DNA of 64,000 bases, taken from assembly GCF_024345375.1 (NCBI RefSeq), contig NZ_JAGQAZ010000003.1, forward strand, positions 62,001 through 126,000, written 5' to 3'. This DNA comes from Cyanobium sp. WAJ14-Wanaka. GTDB lineage: Bacteria > Cyanobacteriota > Cyanobacteriia > PCC-6307 > Cyanobiaceae. Numbering within the stretch: position 1 is the stretch's first letter; every line of letters starts with the position of its first letter. Positions 26,852-35,537 of the stretch are shown piece by piece. A model generated the notes under the pieces. The model worked only from the letters and a program-made list of their open reading frames with translations, had not been told where the DNA came from and ran no database searches. A program made the position numbers and the translations under genes.

Positions 26852-27913
26852 ATGGACTACCGCACAGCCGGGGTAGACGTGGCCGCAGGCAGGGCCTTCG
26901 TGGAGCGGATCAGGTCCAGTGTGGAATCAACCCGCCGGCCTGAGGTGGTGGGAGGCCTGGGGGGATTTGGGGGCTTCTGCCGCCTGCCAGCGGGCCTCAA
27001 GGAACCCCTACTGGTCGCCGGCAGCGATGGGGTGGGCACCAAGCTCGAATTGGCCCAGGCCCACGGCCAGCACCACAACGTGGGCATCGACCTGGTGGCG
27101 ATGTGCGTAAACGATGTGATCACAAGTGGCGCTGAGCCGCTTTTCTTCCTCGACTACATCGCCACCGGCAAGCTCAGCCCGGAGGCAATGGCTGCCGTGG
27201 TGGAGGGCATTGCCGATGGCTGCCGCCAGAGCGGTTGCGCCTTGCTAGGTGGCGAAACCGCCGAGATGCCTGGCTTCTACGGACCAGGGCGCTACGACCT
27301 TGCCGGCTTCTGTGTGGCCGTGGTGGAGGCGGCCGAGGTGATCGACGGCCATCTGGTGCAAGCCGGTGATCGAATTCTGGCCGTGGCCAGCAGCGGGGCC
27401 CACAGCAATGGCTTCAGCCTGGTGCGACGCATCCTCGAAGACCAGGGCGTCAGCGATGCAACCCTGCTGCCGGGCAAAGAAGAAGGCCTAATAAACGCAC
27501 TGCTGGCCCCCACCCGCCTCTATGGAGAACTGACAAAAGCCCTAAAGGCGGCGGCCACCCCATTGCACGGCATGGCCCACATCACCGGTGGCGGGCTGCC
27601 GGAAAACCTGCCCCGCTGCATACCCGCCGGCCTCCACGGCCGCATTGATCCAGGCAGCTGGCCCAGGCCAGCCATCTACCAATGGCTGCAGAACGCGGGG
27701 GAGGTGCCAGAAGCAGATATGTGGAACACCTTCAACCTGGGGGTGGGCTTTTGCCTGGTGGTGCCGCCCAACGCAGTGGCAGCGGCCCTGGCCACCTGCG
27801 CAGCCCAGGGCTACGAAGCCTGGGAGTTGGGAGAGGTGGTCCCAGGGCCTGCCCCAGCAGTGGGATTGGCGGGCTTGCCGGGGATCCAGCCTGGGCCACT
27901 AGGCTGCCTGTAG
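26852..27913 (+). CDS. purM: phosphoribosylformylglycinamidine cyclo-ligase
   Basis: 353-residue AIR synthetase of purine synthesis. The start [20 protein letters not shown] is typical. Family motifs follow: [19 protein letters not shown] (phosphate-binding), [40 protein letters not shown], and [19 protein letters not shown] near the C-terminus. The open frame extends 117 codons upstream but those residues do not resemble PurM. Monocistronic as far as can be seen. Confidence 0.96.
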   Translation: MDYRTAGVDVAAGRAFVERIRSSVESTRRPEVVGGLGGFGGFCRLPAGLKEPLLVAGSDGVGTKLELAQAHGQHHNVGIDLVAMCVNDVITSGAEPLFFLDYIATGKLSPEAMAAVVEGIADGCRQSGCALLGGETAEMPGFYGPGRYDLAGFCVAVVEAAEVIDGHLVQAGDRILAVASSGAHSNGFSLVRRILEDQGVSDATLLPGKEEGLINALLAPTRLYGELTKALKAAATPLHGMAHITGGGLPENLPRCIPAGLHGRIDPGSWPRPAIYQWLQNAGEVPEADMWNTFNLGVGFCLVVPPNAVAAALATCAAQGYEAWELGEVVPGPAPAVGLAGLPGIQPGPLGCL

Positions 27914-28007
27914 CGGATTCCGGGCACCTAGGCCCCGGGGATCTTGTCGGTTGGGATCGCGATCGCAACGGAATCAAGCAATAGGCCCTTAATAAGGATC
28001 GGATGTC

Positions 28008-28724
28008 ATGACCTTTAATTCCAGCGAAATTGCGATTGGCAACAGCAGCAGCCAGGCCAGCGCGCCTTCCCCTATCCCGGCACCGATAGCCACCGGCCAA
28101 CGCCTGACCCGGCGCCGCAGCTCAGCCGGCCCCCTGGCGCCGGTGCGCCCCCAACGGCCGAAGGATGGCTATGGAGCCCCCCAGCGGCCTGCCTATCCCA
28201 TGGGTGGTGGCGGGGGCATGCGTCCCACCTTCCTCACCCTGCGCGACCACGGCAAGGTTTTTGTGGCCGATCTGCCCCGGCTCTCCGATGGCCAATTGGC
28301 CCACGTGGCCAAGGAGGTGCATGAGGTTCTCGACAGCCTCACCCGTCGATTGGCGGAACTTGAAACCCAAAGCTTTCTCTCCCAACCAGAGCAGGACACC
28401 CGCATTCGCGCTGCCACCAAGCGTGATGTGACCGAAAGGTTTATCCGGGCCATCGCCGAAGAGCAGGACCTGCGCCGCAACAATCCAGCCCTGCGGGCCG
28501 CCGCGGGCGAATCCCTGGCCCGGGCCTTCCTCGAGCTGGCCCGCCACCGCTTACCCGGATCCACCTTTGATTCGCTGCTGCAGGAAGCCTTGGAAGCCTG
28601 TGGACCAAATGCCGAAGGGGCTGAAGAGGCCCACGCAGCCAACCCCGTGGTGCCGATGGTGCGTCCCCAGGCGCTGCCGGTGGTGCTCACTCCAGACGTG
28701 AACGAGCAAATCGAAGCCAGCTAG
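28008..28724 (+). CDS. conserved picocyanobacterial protein with disordered N-terminus
   Basis: 238 residues. The first 70 are low complexity, rich in Ser, Pro, Arg and Gly (RRRSSAGPLAPVRPQRP, MGGGGGMRPTFL). Residues about 75-205 are a folded, helix-rich region (LTLRDHGKVFVADLPRLSDG, LAHVAKEVHEVLDSLTRRLA, TKRDVTERFIRAIAEEQDLR). No catalytic motif is recognised. It is followed within five bases by the small zinc-type gene, probably in one transcript. Function unknown. Confidence 0.65.
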   Translation: MTFNSSEIAIGNSSSQASAPSPIPAPIATGQRLTRRRSSAGPLAPVRPQRPKDGYGAPQRPAYPMGGGGGMRPTFLTLRDHGKVFVADLPRLSDGQLAHVAKEVHEVLDSLTRRLAELETQSFLSQPEQDTRIRAATKRDVTERFIRAIAEEQDLRRNNPALRAAAGESLARAFLELARHRLPGSTFDSLLQEALEACGPNAEGAEEAHAANPVVPMVRPQALPVVLTPDVNEQIEAS

Positions 28725-28728
28725 AGCG

Positions 28729-28884
28729 GTGCAAAATCTGTCATCCAGCCCCGAGAAGCCCAGCGAAGAAGGGCAGCAGGAAACTGCCCCAGCCCCTGAT
28801 CCCGTGCTCTGCAAGCACTGTGGACGCACCGCCAGCAACGGCATTAGCTGCGAAGGCATTTGCGTAGCTGATTCGGGCTATTGA
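28729..28884 (+). CDS. small Cys-rich (zinc-ribbon-like) protein
   Basis: 51 residues from a GTG start. The N-terminal half is Glu/Pro-rich (SSSPEKPSEEGQQETAPAPD); the C-terminal half has four cysteines, VLCKHCGRTASNGISCEGIC, a CX2C...CX3C pair that could bind zinc. It starts four bases after the previous stop and ends one base before the next start, so it belongs to a tight three-gene chain. Too short for most gene callers; I accept it because of the cysteine pattern and the packing. Confidence 0.55.
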   Translation: MQNLSSSPEKPSEEGQQETAPAPDPVLCKHCGRTASNGISCEGICVADSGY

Positions 28885-28885
28885 A

Positions 28886-29368
28886 ATGAACAGGCTGGGC
28901 CTGGCCTTGGCTCTCAACTTCAGTGCCGTGTTAACAGCAGCAGCCCAGGCCGGGGGATTTGGCCGCTGGGAAACCCAGCTGGGTAGTTGCCAAATCGAGC
29001 ACCGCATCGCCAGGCTCGGGCAGCAAACAGTGGCCAATAACTGCCGCAGGATGCGGCTAGAGCAAAATATCGAGGGCCTGCTGAGCGCCAGATTCATTGC
29101 CCCCGGCCGGGAGCTGATTTTCGTGGGCTCCCTTGGGAAAGGTCAAAAGCCGATGCTTTGCAATGGCGATGGAGGCTGCAAGCCGGAAATGCCGATCAAG
29201 CTTTTGGTCAGCACGGTGGCAGAAGCAGCTTTTGATAACGGTGGCCTGGCAAGAGGCATCCCCCATGCCCAGCTGGCGCGGGGCGAATGTGAAGTGACGA
29301 ACAGAAGCGTCAATTGCCAGGCTTCTAACGGGGAAGGGGAGAGCTGGCATGCCAGCGCCAGCCTTTAG
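28886..29368 (+). CDS. secreted protein of unknown function
   Basis: 160 residues with a signal peptide (MNRLGLALALNFSAVLTAAA, cleaved near AQA). The mature part contains six cysteines (GSCQIE, NNCRRM, MLCNGDGGCKP, RGECEV, NCQAS), which suggests disulfides and a periplasmic or exported location. It follows the small Cys-rich gene by one base. No family recognised. Confidence 0.6.
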   Translation: MNRLGLALALNFSAVLTAAAQAGGFGRWETQLGSCQIEHRIARLGQQTVANNCRRMRLEQNIEGLLSARFIAPGRELIFVGSLGKGQKPMLCNGDGGCKPEMPIKLLVSTVAEAAFDNGGLARGIPHAQLARGECEVTNRSVNCQASNGEGESWHASASL

Positions 29369-29371
29369 GAC

Positions 29372-29524
29372 CTATTTCTTGGCGGCCTCTGCGTTGCTGT
29401 CGGAGCTGTTTTGATGGCCATCTAGGTGCTTTTCGCAGGCCTGGGCTGGGGCTGGGGACCAGGTCGAGGCCGCACCTACGAAAACCGCGGCAAAAAGCAG
29501 GGTGGTGGCGACCAGGCGTTTCAT
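29372..29524 (-). CDS. small secreted or lipoprotein-like peptide
   Basis: 50 residues, MKRLVATTLLFAAVFVGAAS with a signal-peptide shape ending around PAQA, then a short polar mature part (CEKHLDGHQNSSDSNAEAAK). The first mature residue would be Cys, but there is no good lipobox. A longer start ten codons upstream is possible. It converges on the previous gene with a three-base gap. Confidence 0.45.
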   Translation of the reverse strand: MKRLVATTLLFAAVFVGAASTWSPAPAQACEKHLDGHQNSSDSNAEAAKK

Positions 29525-29644
29525 CGGGATAGGGGAGCTGTCTAGGTCTGTCAAGATTAAGCCGCAGCTGCGCTGCCAGCTGGGTTGACTTGGGATCCAG
29601 CACCAGCCGACTTCTTACCATTACTGAGTTGTTGAGTTCCTCAC

Positions 29645-29911
29645 TTGGAGCCCTCACCACCCCATTACCTGGATGCGCTGGACCACCTCTGCCACCAGGT
29701 GGACGGTGACCCTGAATTTGGGCAGCAGTTTTACGAAGCCTCCACACCAGAGCAGATGGTGGAGCTAGCGATGGAAAGCGGGATTTTGATTGATGCCGAC
29801 GACTTCCGGGCCCTACTGAGAAGCGGCAGCACTGAATTTTGGGAGGTTCGCGGAGACGAGGAGCACAACCCGATTACCCATCTGCAGAGGGTCTTTCGGA
29901 TTTCATGCTGA
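29645..29911 (+). CDS. Nif11-domain-like small protein
   Basis: 88 residues beginning at a TTG; no ATG or GTG is available early in the frame. The segment YLDALDHLCHQVDGDPEFGQ with QMVELAMESGILIDADDFRA resembles the Nif11 family (helix, DP, A-x-x-x-G-x-x-I-x-x-x-D-L). Nif11 proteins include leader peptides of modified natural products as well as stand-alone proteins. No double-Gly cleavage site or Cys-rich core follows, so a stand-alone role is likelier. The C-terminus differs from the leader type. Confidence 0.5.
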   Translation: MEPSPPHYLDALDHLCHQVDGDPEFGQQFYEASTPEQMVELAMESGILIDADDFRALLRSGSTEFWEVRGDEEHNPITHLQRVFRISC

Positions 29912-30028
29912 ACAGGGGCACCCTGGGCGTTTTCTAGACCCGAAGGCACCCGGATCGGCCAAAAGTGCCTGTCGATACCCATTCCCCCATCGCAGCCGAT
30001 TAAGATTTGTAAAGAAATTTTCAAATCC

Positions 30029-30490
30029 ATGGATTGGTCCGCGGCCTTTTCGGCTCTACCTTCTTCTGAACTAGACAAACTAGCGATTTTGAGGGTGATC
30101 GAATGCACAAATGGCGTCATTCAAAATCTGTATAGGGAGGGCAGCCCTGATGCCCTATCCGTGGATGAAACCCGCCAAGCGATGAAATTCTCCATGTCAT
30201 GCATCAAAAGCATGGCAATCCCAATGGGTGATCAGCAAGTCACATTTTGTGAGCCCACGGCTGGTCTATTTACTGAAATAAGGCGTCTTTATATCAGCGG
30301 AGCCAAAAACAACAATACAGCGGATTGGGCTGAGTTTCTGCGCGCCTCAGAAGCAAACCTAAGGGCCATAGGTCTTGAGAGGATAGAAGCTGCCAAGCGG
30401 GAAATTTTCTACCACATCTATGACCTCCCACCCCACACCCTGGATTGGGGCGTGGACTACATCAAAGGATTCATAGGGGCCAGGATCTAG
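30029..30490 (+). CDS. unknown soluble protein
   Basis: 153 residues, MDWSAAFSALPSSELDKLAI, with helical segments such as VIECTNGVIQNLYREGSPDA and EANLRAIGLERIEAAKREIF and an aromatic C-terminus (HTLDWGVDYIKGFIGAR). Lower GC than the genes before it. No family recognised, no signal peptide. A 117-base gap separates it from the Nif11-like gene, and it converges on the EamA gene. Confidence 0.5.
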   Translation: MDWSAAFSALPSSELDKLAILRVIECTNGVIQNLYREGSPDALSVDETRQAMKFSMSCIKSMAIPMGDQQVTFCEPTAGLFTEIRRLYISGAKNNNTADWAEFLRASEANLRAIGLERIEAAKREIFYHIYDLPPHTLDWGVDYIKGFIGARI

Positions 30491-30519
30491 CTGCCAATAC
30501 AAATCGCCACTGCAATCAT

Positions 30520-31596
30520 TCAATGCTGATGGCGGTGATGGTCATCACTGGCATGGGGATGCGCGTGTGTGATGGGTTCGTGTTTATGGGTATGGGAATG
30601 CCATAAAGGTTGATCCTGTTTTGTATCATCTGTTTCCCCATTTGGATGCTCATGGGCATGGTGGGGGTCCTGATCAATTGGGGAGTGACAGTGCTTGTGC
30701 TCATGCCACTCTTCGCTGTGGCGATGCCAATGGGCATGGTCTTCTAGAAGCAACAGGGCAATGCCCCCAACCATCAAGGCACCAGCGGCAAGCAGATTGC
30801 TGCCCATTGTTTCCTTTAAGACGACAACTGAAAAACCAGCACCAACGAAAGGTGCCGTCGCAAAAATTACCGATTCCCTGGCAGCACCCAATTCCCTTAA
30901 TGCCAGCAAATCCAACCAGATAGAAAGTCCATATCCGATGCCACCAATTACAAGGAAGAGTGCCGTCTCGATAGGCGTGGGGAACCTTGCTCCTGCCATA
31001 CCAGCAACAATCAGCATCGGTACTGCAGCACCAACTGATTTCAGCAAGGCAACTTGGATTGGATCCCTGATGCTCAGGCGCTGACTGATGTTGTTGTCAA
31101 TGCCCCATCCCAGACACGCCAGGGCAATAAGAACTGCTCCGTAAAGGGTGGGACCAGTGGTTGTTCCACCACCAATGATCACTGCGCCAGCAAGGATCAG
31201 TACCGCTGCGGTGATTCCTTTGCTGCTGAGGTGCTCTCTACCCACCACGATGGCGATTCCCATCGTGAAGATCGCCTCTAGGTTCAGCAGCAGGGATGCG
31301 GACCCCGCCGAAAGAAGCGCCAGGCTACTTACTAAACAGATGGGCGCTGCGATGCCACCGATCAAGGTCAGCATTGCCAGCATCCCAAGATCTTGGCGTT
31401 TAACCGAACTCTCCTGGTTGCTTTTGCCCAGCACACTCCTTGCTGCTAGCAACACAAGCGCAGACCCGCCATAGAGCAGACCCGCAATCGAAAGTGGCGA
31501 CCCTGAGGCGGTGAGGGTGCTGATGAGTGGGGCGCTCAATCCGAAGGTCACTGCAGCAAGCAGACCCCTGAGCAAACCCTGGTGCTGGCGGTTCAT
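30520..31596 (-). CDS. EamA/DMT-family transporter with His-rich tail
   Basis: 358 residues with about ten membrane helices in two EamA halves (LLRGLLAAVTFGLSAPLIST..., ALFLVIGGIGYGLSIWLDLL and so on to LLAAGALMVGGIALLLLE). The C-terminal 75 residues are extremely rich in His (DHAHWHRHSEEWHEHKHCHS, HSHTHKHEPITHAHPHASDD), a feature of a known subgroup thought to handle or sense divalent metals such as zinc, nickel or cobalt. I chose the ATG at MNRQHQGLLRGLL; an upstream start would add a basic stretch with no membrane sense. It is the last gene before the AT-rich island and may itself be acquired. Confidence 0.85.
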   Translation of the reverse strand: MNRQHQGLLRGLLAAVTFGLSAPLISTLTASGSPLSIAGLLYGGSALVLLAARSVLGKSNQESSVKRQDLGMLAMLTLIGGIAAPICLVSSLALLSAGSASLLLNLEAIFTMGIAIVVGREHLSSKGITAAVLILAGAVIIGGGTTTGPTLYGAVLIALACLGWGIDNNISQRLSIRDPIQVALLKSVGAAVPMLIVAGMAGARFPTPIETALFLVIGGIGYGLSIWLDLLALRELGAARESVIFATAPFVGAGFSVVVLKETMGSNLLAAGALMVGGIALLLLEDHAHWHRHSEEWHEHKHCHSPIDQDPHHAHEHPNGETDDTKQDQPLWHSHTHKHEPITHAHPHASDDHHRHQH

Positions 31597-32120
31597 CAAA
31601 CCAGCGTAAATCGCGTATCCCACTGCTTTCAAGCGCCTGTTACCCCCGACACCTGACCTCGGTAGGGGTAGGGGTGTCCGCTTGAACACCTACGGCAATC
31701 CCCCTATGACGTAAGTGTAAATGCCTAATAGCGTTGACGAGTCGCAATGAGCGACGGGAGACCCATCCTTGGCGGAGTCGAACACGCCAGGGATTTTTTT
31801 GTAAACAGACATTGCGCCTGCTCACGTTTAACACCAGTGCCTGACTGGAATAATTTGCCTATGGCGGTGTTCGACCCGTCCATAGGTTGAGGAAGTGGGC
31901 GGAGGTTCCGGTTATGCGGGATTTGGTTACTGCAAAACTTTCTGAATCATTGCCCTCGTACCGATTTGTTTGTCAGATCACAAAGGTGTGATGCTTCTGG
32001 CGCGAATATTCATTTGGCATATTTAAGGCCGTCGCCGATACATCTTGAAGTCGCCTGCGTCACTTTCGCACTCTTTTTCAGTGAAACAATAAGTTATTGG
32101 TCAAATCATTCTTTTCTCTC
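31597..32120. other. intergenic region at the left edge of the AT-rich island
   Basis: 524 bases with no convincing gene. It contains a GC-rich patch with GGTAGGGGTAGGGGTG (near 31664), a possible short reading frame of 47 codons starting at 31747 that I do not trust, and a T run after GGCG...CGCC that could be a weak hairpin. It presumably includes the promoter of the EamA gene. Confidence 0.35.
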
Positions 32121-32345
32121 ATGCGGATCATCCGTTCTGAGGATCAGTACTGCCTACTGTTGACAAAGGCAGAGGCGGAGTGCCTTTCGGACGTCTGTGC
32201 CATGGTGTTCTTGGCGGGTCAAACCGATCCACGGGCAACGCTTCCGCCACAGATGAATGTCCTGCTGAGCACCCTGTTTGACGTACTCCGCAAATGTGCC
32301 TCACAAGATGGCGTGGAACCCTTTGCCCCGTCAGCGAACCCGTAA
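32121..32345 (+). CDS. small island protein of unknown function
   Basis: 74 residues, MRIIRSEDQYCLLLTKAEAE, then CLSDVCAMVFLAG and a short helical C-terminus. The shape (short strand, LTxxEAECLxDVCA helix, PPxM helix) resembles small proteins common in picocyanobacterial islands. The start is the ATG; a TTG eight codons upstream is possible. Confidence 0.45.
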   Translation: MRIIRSEDQYCLLLTKAEAECLSDVCAMVFLAGQTDPRATLPPQMNVLLSTLFDVLRKCASQDGVEPFAPSANP

Positions 32346-32865
32346 AGAGTGATTGAGGCAACCTTCGCACCGTAAATCCACGCTTTCTACAGGGTCTTGG
32401 GTGCTGTGGTGCTTCAGAACCTACCCTTCACCAGACAGTGCCCCCAGTGTGACCAGTGACTTCCTGTTCGACCTGTAGGCACTTCAGCGGGCGCGTTGCT
32501 CCTCAGGGGATTTGCCTGGTTTGGCAGAAGGTGATGACCTCAGCGCAGGCAGCGGTCCATGTTTGTTCGATGTGGGAGGCGGTCAAGCGACCCTGAAGTG
32601 GGAGGTGGTGGGCGCTGCGTTGAACCTCTATGGGTTGCTGTTCACTCACATAGGTATGTATCGCTACGGCACACAGAAACGGTGCTGGGTAAAAAGGGGC
32701 ACCCCTGGGTGAAGCCGTCGTGGTCTTATCTGGTCTGCCATCTCTGTTGGCGATAACAGGCGTTGCGGGTTTTCTGGTCTTACAGGTTGCTTTGGGTGCT
32801 TTTTAGTATGAAGCGCTAAGTACCTTGCTCCTTTTGAGGGTATTGCCTCTTAAAGCACCTGAGGT
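32346..32865. other. island region without a supported gene
   Basis: 520 bases. Short open frames exist in two phases but show no family pattern, no good ribosome sites and odd composition. It may be decayed sequence or an unannotated RNA. No strong hairpin found. Confidence 0.35.
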
Positions 32866-32877
32866 ATGGTGCTCCTT

Positions 32878-33135
32878 ATGGCAAAACAAGTGCGTTTCAC
32901 CCTCGCTAAGGCAATCGCCAAGGCAAATCTGCGTCGTGCTGAGACAGGTGAAAAGGCAATCACGATGAACTCGCTGGCAACTCAGGCAGGAGTGGCAGCA
33001 ACGACCATCACAAGGTTGGGGCGTATTGCTGACGACCCAAAAGCGGCATCGGCACTTTCTTTGGAGTTGGCGGGAAAAATTGTGACGGTGCTGGATTGTG
33101 AGATTGGGGATTTGTTGGAGGTTTTTGAGGGGTAG
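32878..33135 (+). CDS. XRE/Cro-type helix-turn-helix protein
   Basis: 85 residues from MAKQVRFTLAKAIAKANLRR. The helix-turn-helix is TMNSLATQAGVAATTITRLG (residues about 34-53), followed by an LELAGKIVTVLDCEIGDLLE end that is the classic Cro/C1-type close (xLDCxxGDLLE). Probably a DNA-binding regulator of the island. An ATG four codons upstream gives a slightly longer form. Its partner, if it is an antitoxin, is not evident. Confidence 0.75.
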   Translation: MAKQVRFTLAKAIAKANLRRAETGEKAITMNSLATQAGVAATTITRLGRIADDPKAASALSLELAGKIVTVLDCEIGDLLEVFEG

Positions 33136-33142
33136 TGCTCGT

Positions 33143-33226
33143 TCAGAACTGCTTTTCCAGAGCATCTGCCACAACTGACTCAATCTTCTTTCCAAGATCC
33201 TCCCTCGACCACTCCTCAGAAATCAT
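33143..33226 (-). pseudogene. possible short gene remnant
   Basis: A 27-codon frame, MISEEWSREDLGKKIESVVA and on to LEKQF, that reads like the C-terminal end of a helical protein. It begins within the end of the next small gene on the same strand. It could be a coupled micro-ORF or the tail of a lost gene. Weak support. Confidence 0.2.
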
Positions 33227-33438
33227 TTCGGCTTGCTAGAGCACCAAATCAATCGCCGCCGGGTCCTATCGCCCAGCGGACAATCCAGTAGTGCTCCTGA
33301 CTGATCAACCAATCGATGGCGCTTTTTTGTTGATTCAGCACGACGCTGAGCAGCCCGATAAGCATCCGCCTGGTTTTGCTTGGTTTGGGAGTGCTTCCAG
33401 TTGCCGTTTTGATCTTGGTATTCGATGTTGATGGTCAT
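33223..33438 (-). CDS. small basic island protein
   Basis: 71 residues, MTINIEYQDQNGNWKHSQTK, with a strand-rich start and a very basic helix (QADAYRAAQRRAESTKKRHR, LVDQSGALLD). The look (small, beta hairpin then basic helix) is typical of small proteins that recur in picocyanobacterial islands. The last 15 residues after SGALLD look divergent, perhaps from a frameshift near the end. Function unknown. Confidence 0.5.
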   Translation of the reverse strand: MTINIEYQDQNGNWKHSQTKQNQADAYRAAQRRAESTKKRHRLVDQSGALLDCPLGDRTRRRLIWCSSKPK

Positions 33439-33511
33439 ACCTTGGATTTGATCGAAGATTCAGTGATGACGTGATAAAATCCTGACAGTATCTGTAATGG
33501 ACACAGGTTAA

Positions 33512-34810
33512 ATGAAGACTACAGCGGTTGTAATTGGTTTTCTCCTTTCTACGGCAATCGCTTCGCCATCCATTGCTCAACAACCTATTGATACTCCAAG
33601 TAGTGCAGTTCCTGCACCTGGAGAACCCCCCTTCACCAAGGAACTACCCAATGACATTGATTGGAAGTCTCCCCAAGAGACACCGCCTTACTCAACAATA
33701 TTAAAAATCAAAAGCGCATTTGATGGATCTGCTGAGTATGTAGTTTTTGATAAGGATTGGCGCAACAATATGAATGGAACGGAGACAGGGATAAGAACTA
33801 GGTGGTCAAGCGATAAATTAGAGGGTCAAATTTATCTCAAAGCAGGATGCGGAATTCTCGCCTGTCCATTTGGCAGCATTATTGATATAAGAGGCCTTCC
33901 TAGTCCTATTGTCATTAGTTCAGGCGGACAAGAATTCAGAATTTATGGTGAGGATGGCGAGTTCATATTACCAACTGCTTTTGGCAAGTCTCTCGCAGAG
34001 ATTGCTACTTCTGTCACTGTCAAGATTGGAGAATCAGGAAAGACTTTCACTCTGGGCAAAGGAAGTGTAGATGCACTAAAGAAACTTTTTTTGGCAATTT
34101 CTACTAAGGAAGAACCTCCAAAATTTATCCTCTCAGCAGAACCTCTTCAGCAGAAGTCGACATCATTCCAAAAGCAAGTTGCATCTGCTCTTACTAGAGT
34201 TGTGGGTATAAAAAGTCCAAAGGGTAGTGGGACAGCATTTGTGGCAGAAAGCACAGGAATTCTTCTGACTAATCGGCACGTCGTCGGTTCATCTAAAAAA
34301 ATTGAAGTCACATATTCTGACGGAACTAAAAAGGATGGTGATGTAATATTCAAGGATAGGGAAATTGACCTAGCAGTAATCAAAGTTGTTTCGCCTCCTA
34401 AAATCTCGCCTCTTCCGCTGTGTTACGCAACCTATCCAAAACCCGCCGAAGACGTAATTGTTCTGGGTAATCCTTTGGGTCTCGCTAACACTGTTACAAA
34501 GGGGATAGTCAGCGCACTAAGGAGATCTGATGGCGACCTGAAGAGCGTTACTCCAGAAGGAACTACCTTGATACAAACTGATGCCGCCATAAATCCTGGA
34601 AATAGTGGCGGACCAATGCTGAATCAGGATGGTGAGGTCATTGGAATCGTTTCATTTAAGAAATCCTCTGGAGAAGGCACAGGATTTGCCATCTCGATAG
34701 TTGATGCACTTCAAGCAATGAAGGTCAAGAAACCTGGAATTGCAAAAAATCTCGCAATCAGCGAATGTGGCAACCTAATACCTTCCGTGTCCAATAAGGT
34801 AAAGAAATAA
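33512..34810 (+). CDS. secreted trypsin-like (HtrA/S1C-type) serine protease
   Basis: 432 residues with a signal peptide (MKTTAVVIGFLLSTAIASPS, cleavage near IAQ). Residues about 25-215 are a separate N-terminal domain with no recognised family, containing WRNNMNGTETGIRTRWSSDK and a Cys pair (AGCGILACPFGS). Residues about 225-420 are a trypsin-like protease: catalytic His in LLTNRHVVGSS, Asp in REIDLAVIKVV, Ser in AAINPGNSGGPMLNQDGE. No PDZ domain follows, unlike DegP/HtrA. Markedly AT-rich compared with the rest of the window, so probably acquired. Its stop lies one base from the stop of the convergent nuclease gene. Confidence 0.88.
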   Translation: MKTTAVVIGFLLSTAIASPSIAQQPIDTPSSAVPAPGEPPFTKELPNDIDWKSPQETPPYSTILKIKSAFDGSAEYVVFDKDWRNNMNGTETGIRTRWSSDKLEGQIYLKAGCGILACPFGSIIDIRGLPSPIVISSGGQEFRIYGEDGEFILPTAFGKSLAEIATSVTVKIGESGKTFTLGKGSVDALKKLFLAISTKEEPPKFILSAEPLQQKSTSFQKQVASALTRVVGIKSPKGSGTAFVAESTGILLTNRHVVGSSKKIEVTYSDGTKKDGDVIFKDREIDLAVIKVVSPPKISPLPLCYATYPKPAEDVIVLGNPLGLANTVTKGIVSALRRSDGDLKSVTPEGTTLIQTDAAINPGNSGGPMLNQDGEVIGIVSFKKSSGEGTGFAISIVDALQAMKVKKPGIAKNLAISECGNLIPSVSNKVKK

Positions 34811-34811
34811 A

Positions 34812-35492
34812 CTACTTCAGCGTTTCACACGCCTCCCCGTCGCCATCACGATCCAGGTAGGTATGCCCTTGCTTAAGCAGTTCCTGTGCCTTGCTCCAGG
34901 ACCCGATTTCCTTACAGCGATACCTGCCGCCTCCTGACGCTCCAGAGGTGGAGGCCCTATTGCCACGCCTTGAGCGCCTGTAATCCCAGGGACGCTGGAT
35001 TCCACCAGTCACAGACCAGACGCCAATTCCCTGGGCACGGGCATCTGTCTCCAATTGGGAGTAGGTCTCACGGTCACACCCACTGATGTATTGCCAGTAG
35101 ACGAAGGCATCTCCAGATCCCACCAGGGTTTGGTTGATGTTTGTTCCTACCTTGAATACCTCAGCGACACTTCTGCCGTAGCGATCGGTTGCCTTGGTCT
35201 TCAGGGTGACCTGTGAACCAATGGGAAGCAGACCCTGGAGTTTTTGCCTTGCTGCTAATCCATAGGGTGCCTGGGAGGTTTCTGGAGCATCAATACAGGC
35301 AAAGCGAACCTTGATCCGTTGGGATCCTTCGCTAACCGTGATTGTGTCTCCATCACCAATTGAGAGGACATTTGCCGCTTTTGCAGTAGGCGCTAACAGC
35401 GCAAGCAGTAATGGCAGATGAAAACCAATAATTAATCTAAACTTGCATCTCTTTAGTCGGGCAATTCTTGCTATTTCACGATAAACTATAAT
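34812..35492 (-). CDS. thermonuclease-like secreted protein with Excalibur tail, no canonical start
   Basis: The open frame (226 codons) encodes a hydrophobic, signal-like start (KFRLIIGFHLPLLLALLAPT then AKA), a staphylococcal-nuclease-like domain (VLSIGDGDTITVSEGSQRIK, VRFACIDAPETSQAPYG, TDRYGRSVAEVFKV, ALVGS-like LVGSGDAFVYWQYI, ETYSQLETDARAQGIGVWSV) and a C-terminal Excalibur-type calcium motif (LDRDGDGEACE). All key nuclease segments read well. But between the upstream stop and the domain there is no in-frame ATG, GTG or TTG; an ATT about 35465 is the best placed alternative. Either a rare start codon is used or the start has been lost. The coordinates give the whole open frame. Confidence 0.6.
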   Translation of the reverse strand: MIVYREIARIARLKRCKFRLIIGFHLPLLLALLAPTAKAANVLSIGDGDTITVSEGSQRIKVRFACIDAPETSQAPYGLAARQKLQGLLPIGSQVTLKTKATDRYGRSVAEVFKVGTNINQTLVGSGDAFVYWQYISGCDRETYSQLETDARAQGIGVWSVTGGIQRPWDYRRSRRGNRASTSGASGGGRYRCKEIGSWSKAQELLKQGHTYLDRDGDGEACETLK

Positions 35493-35537
35493 TTAACCAT
35501 AATTCTGGTAGTATTGTAGTTGTGCTGACGTTTACCC

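Noticed and set aside
31747-31890. A 47-codon + strand frame starting MSDGRPILGG
   Set aside because: Poor support: no ribosome site of note and no neighbours; could be chance. Left as part of the intergenic region.
31600-32500. Search for a copy of the tRNA-Cys 3' end as an att site
   Set aside because: No match to the last 15-20 bases was found by eye at the left border; only a partial GTCGAAC-like similarity.
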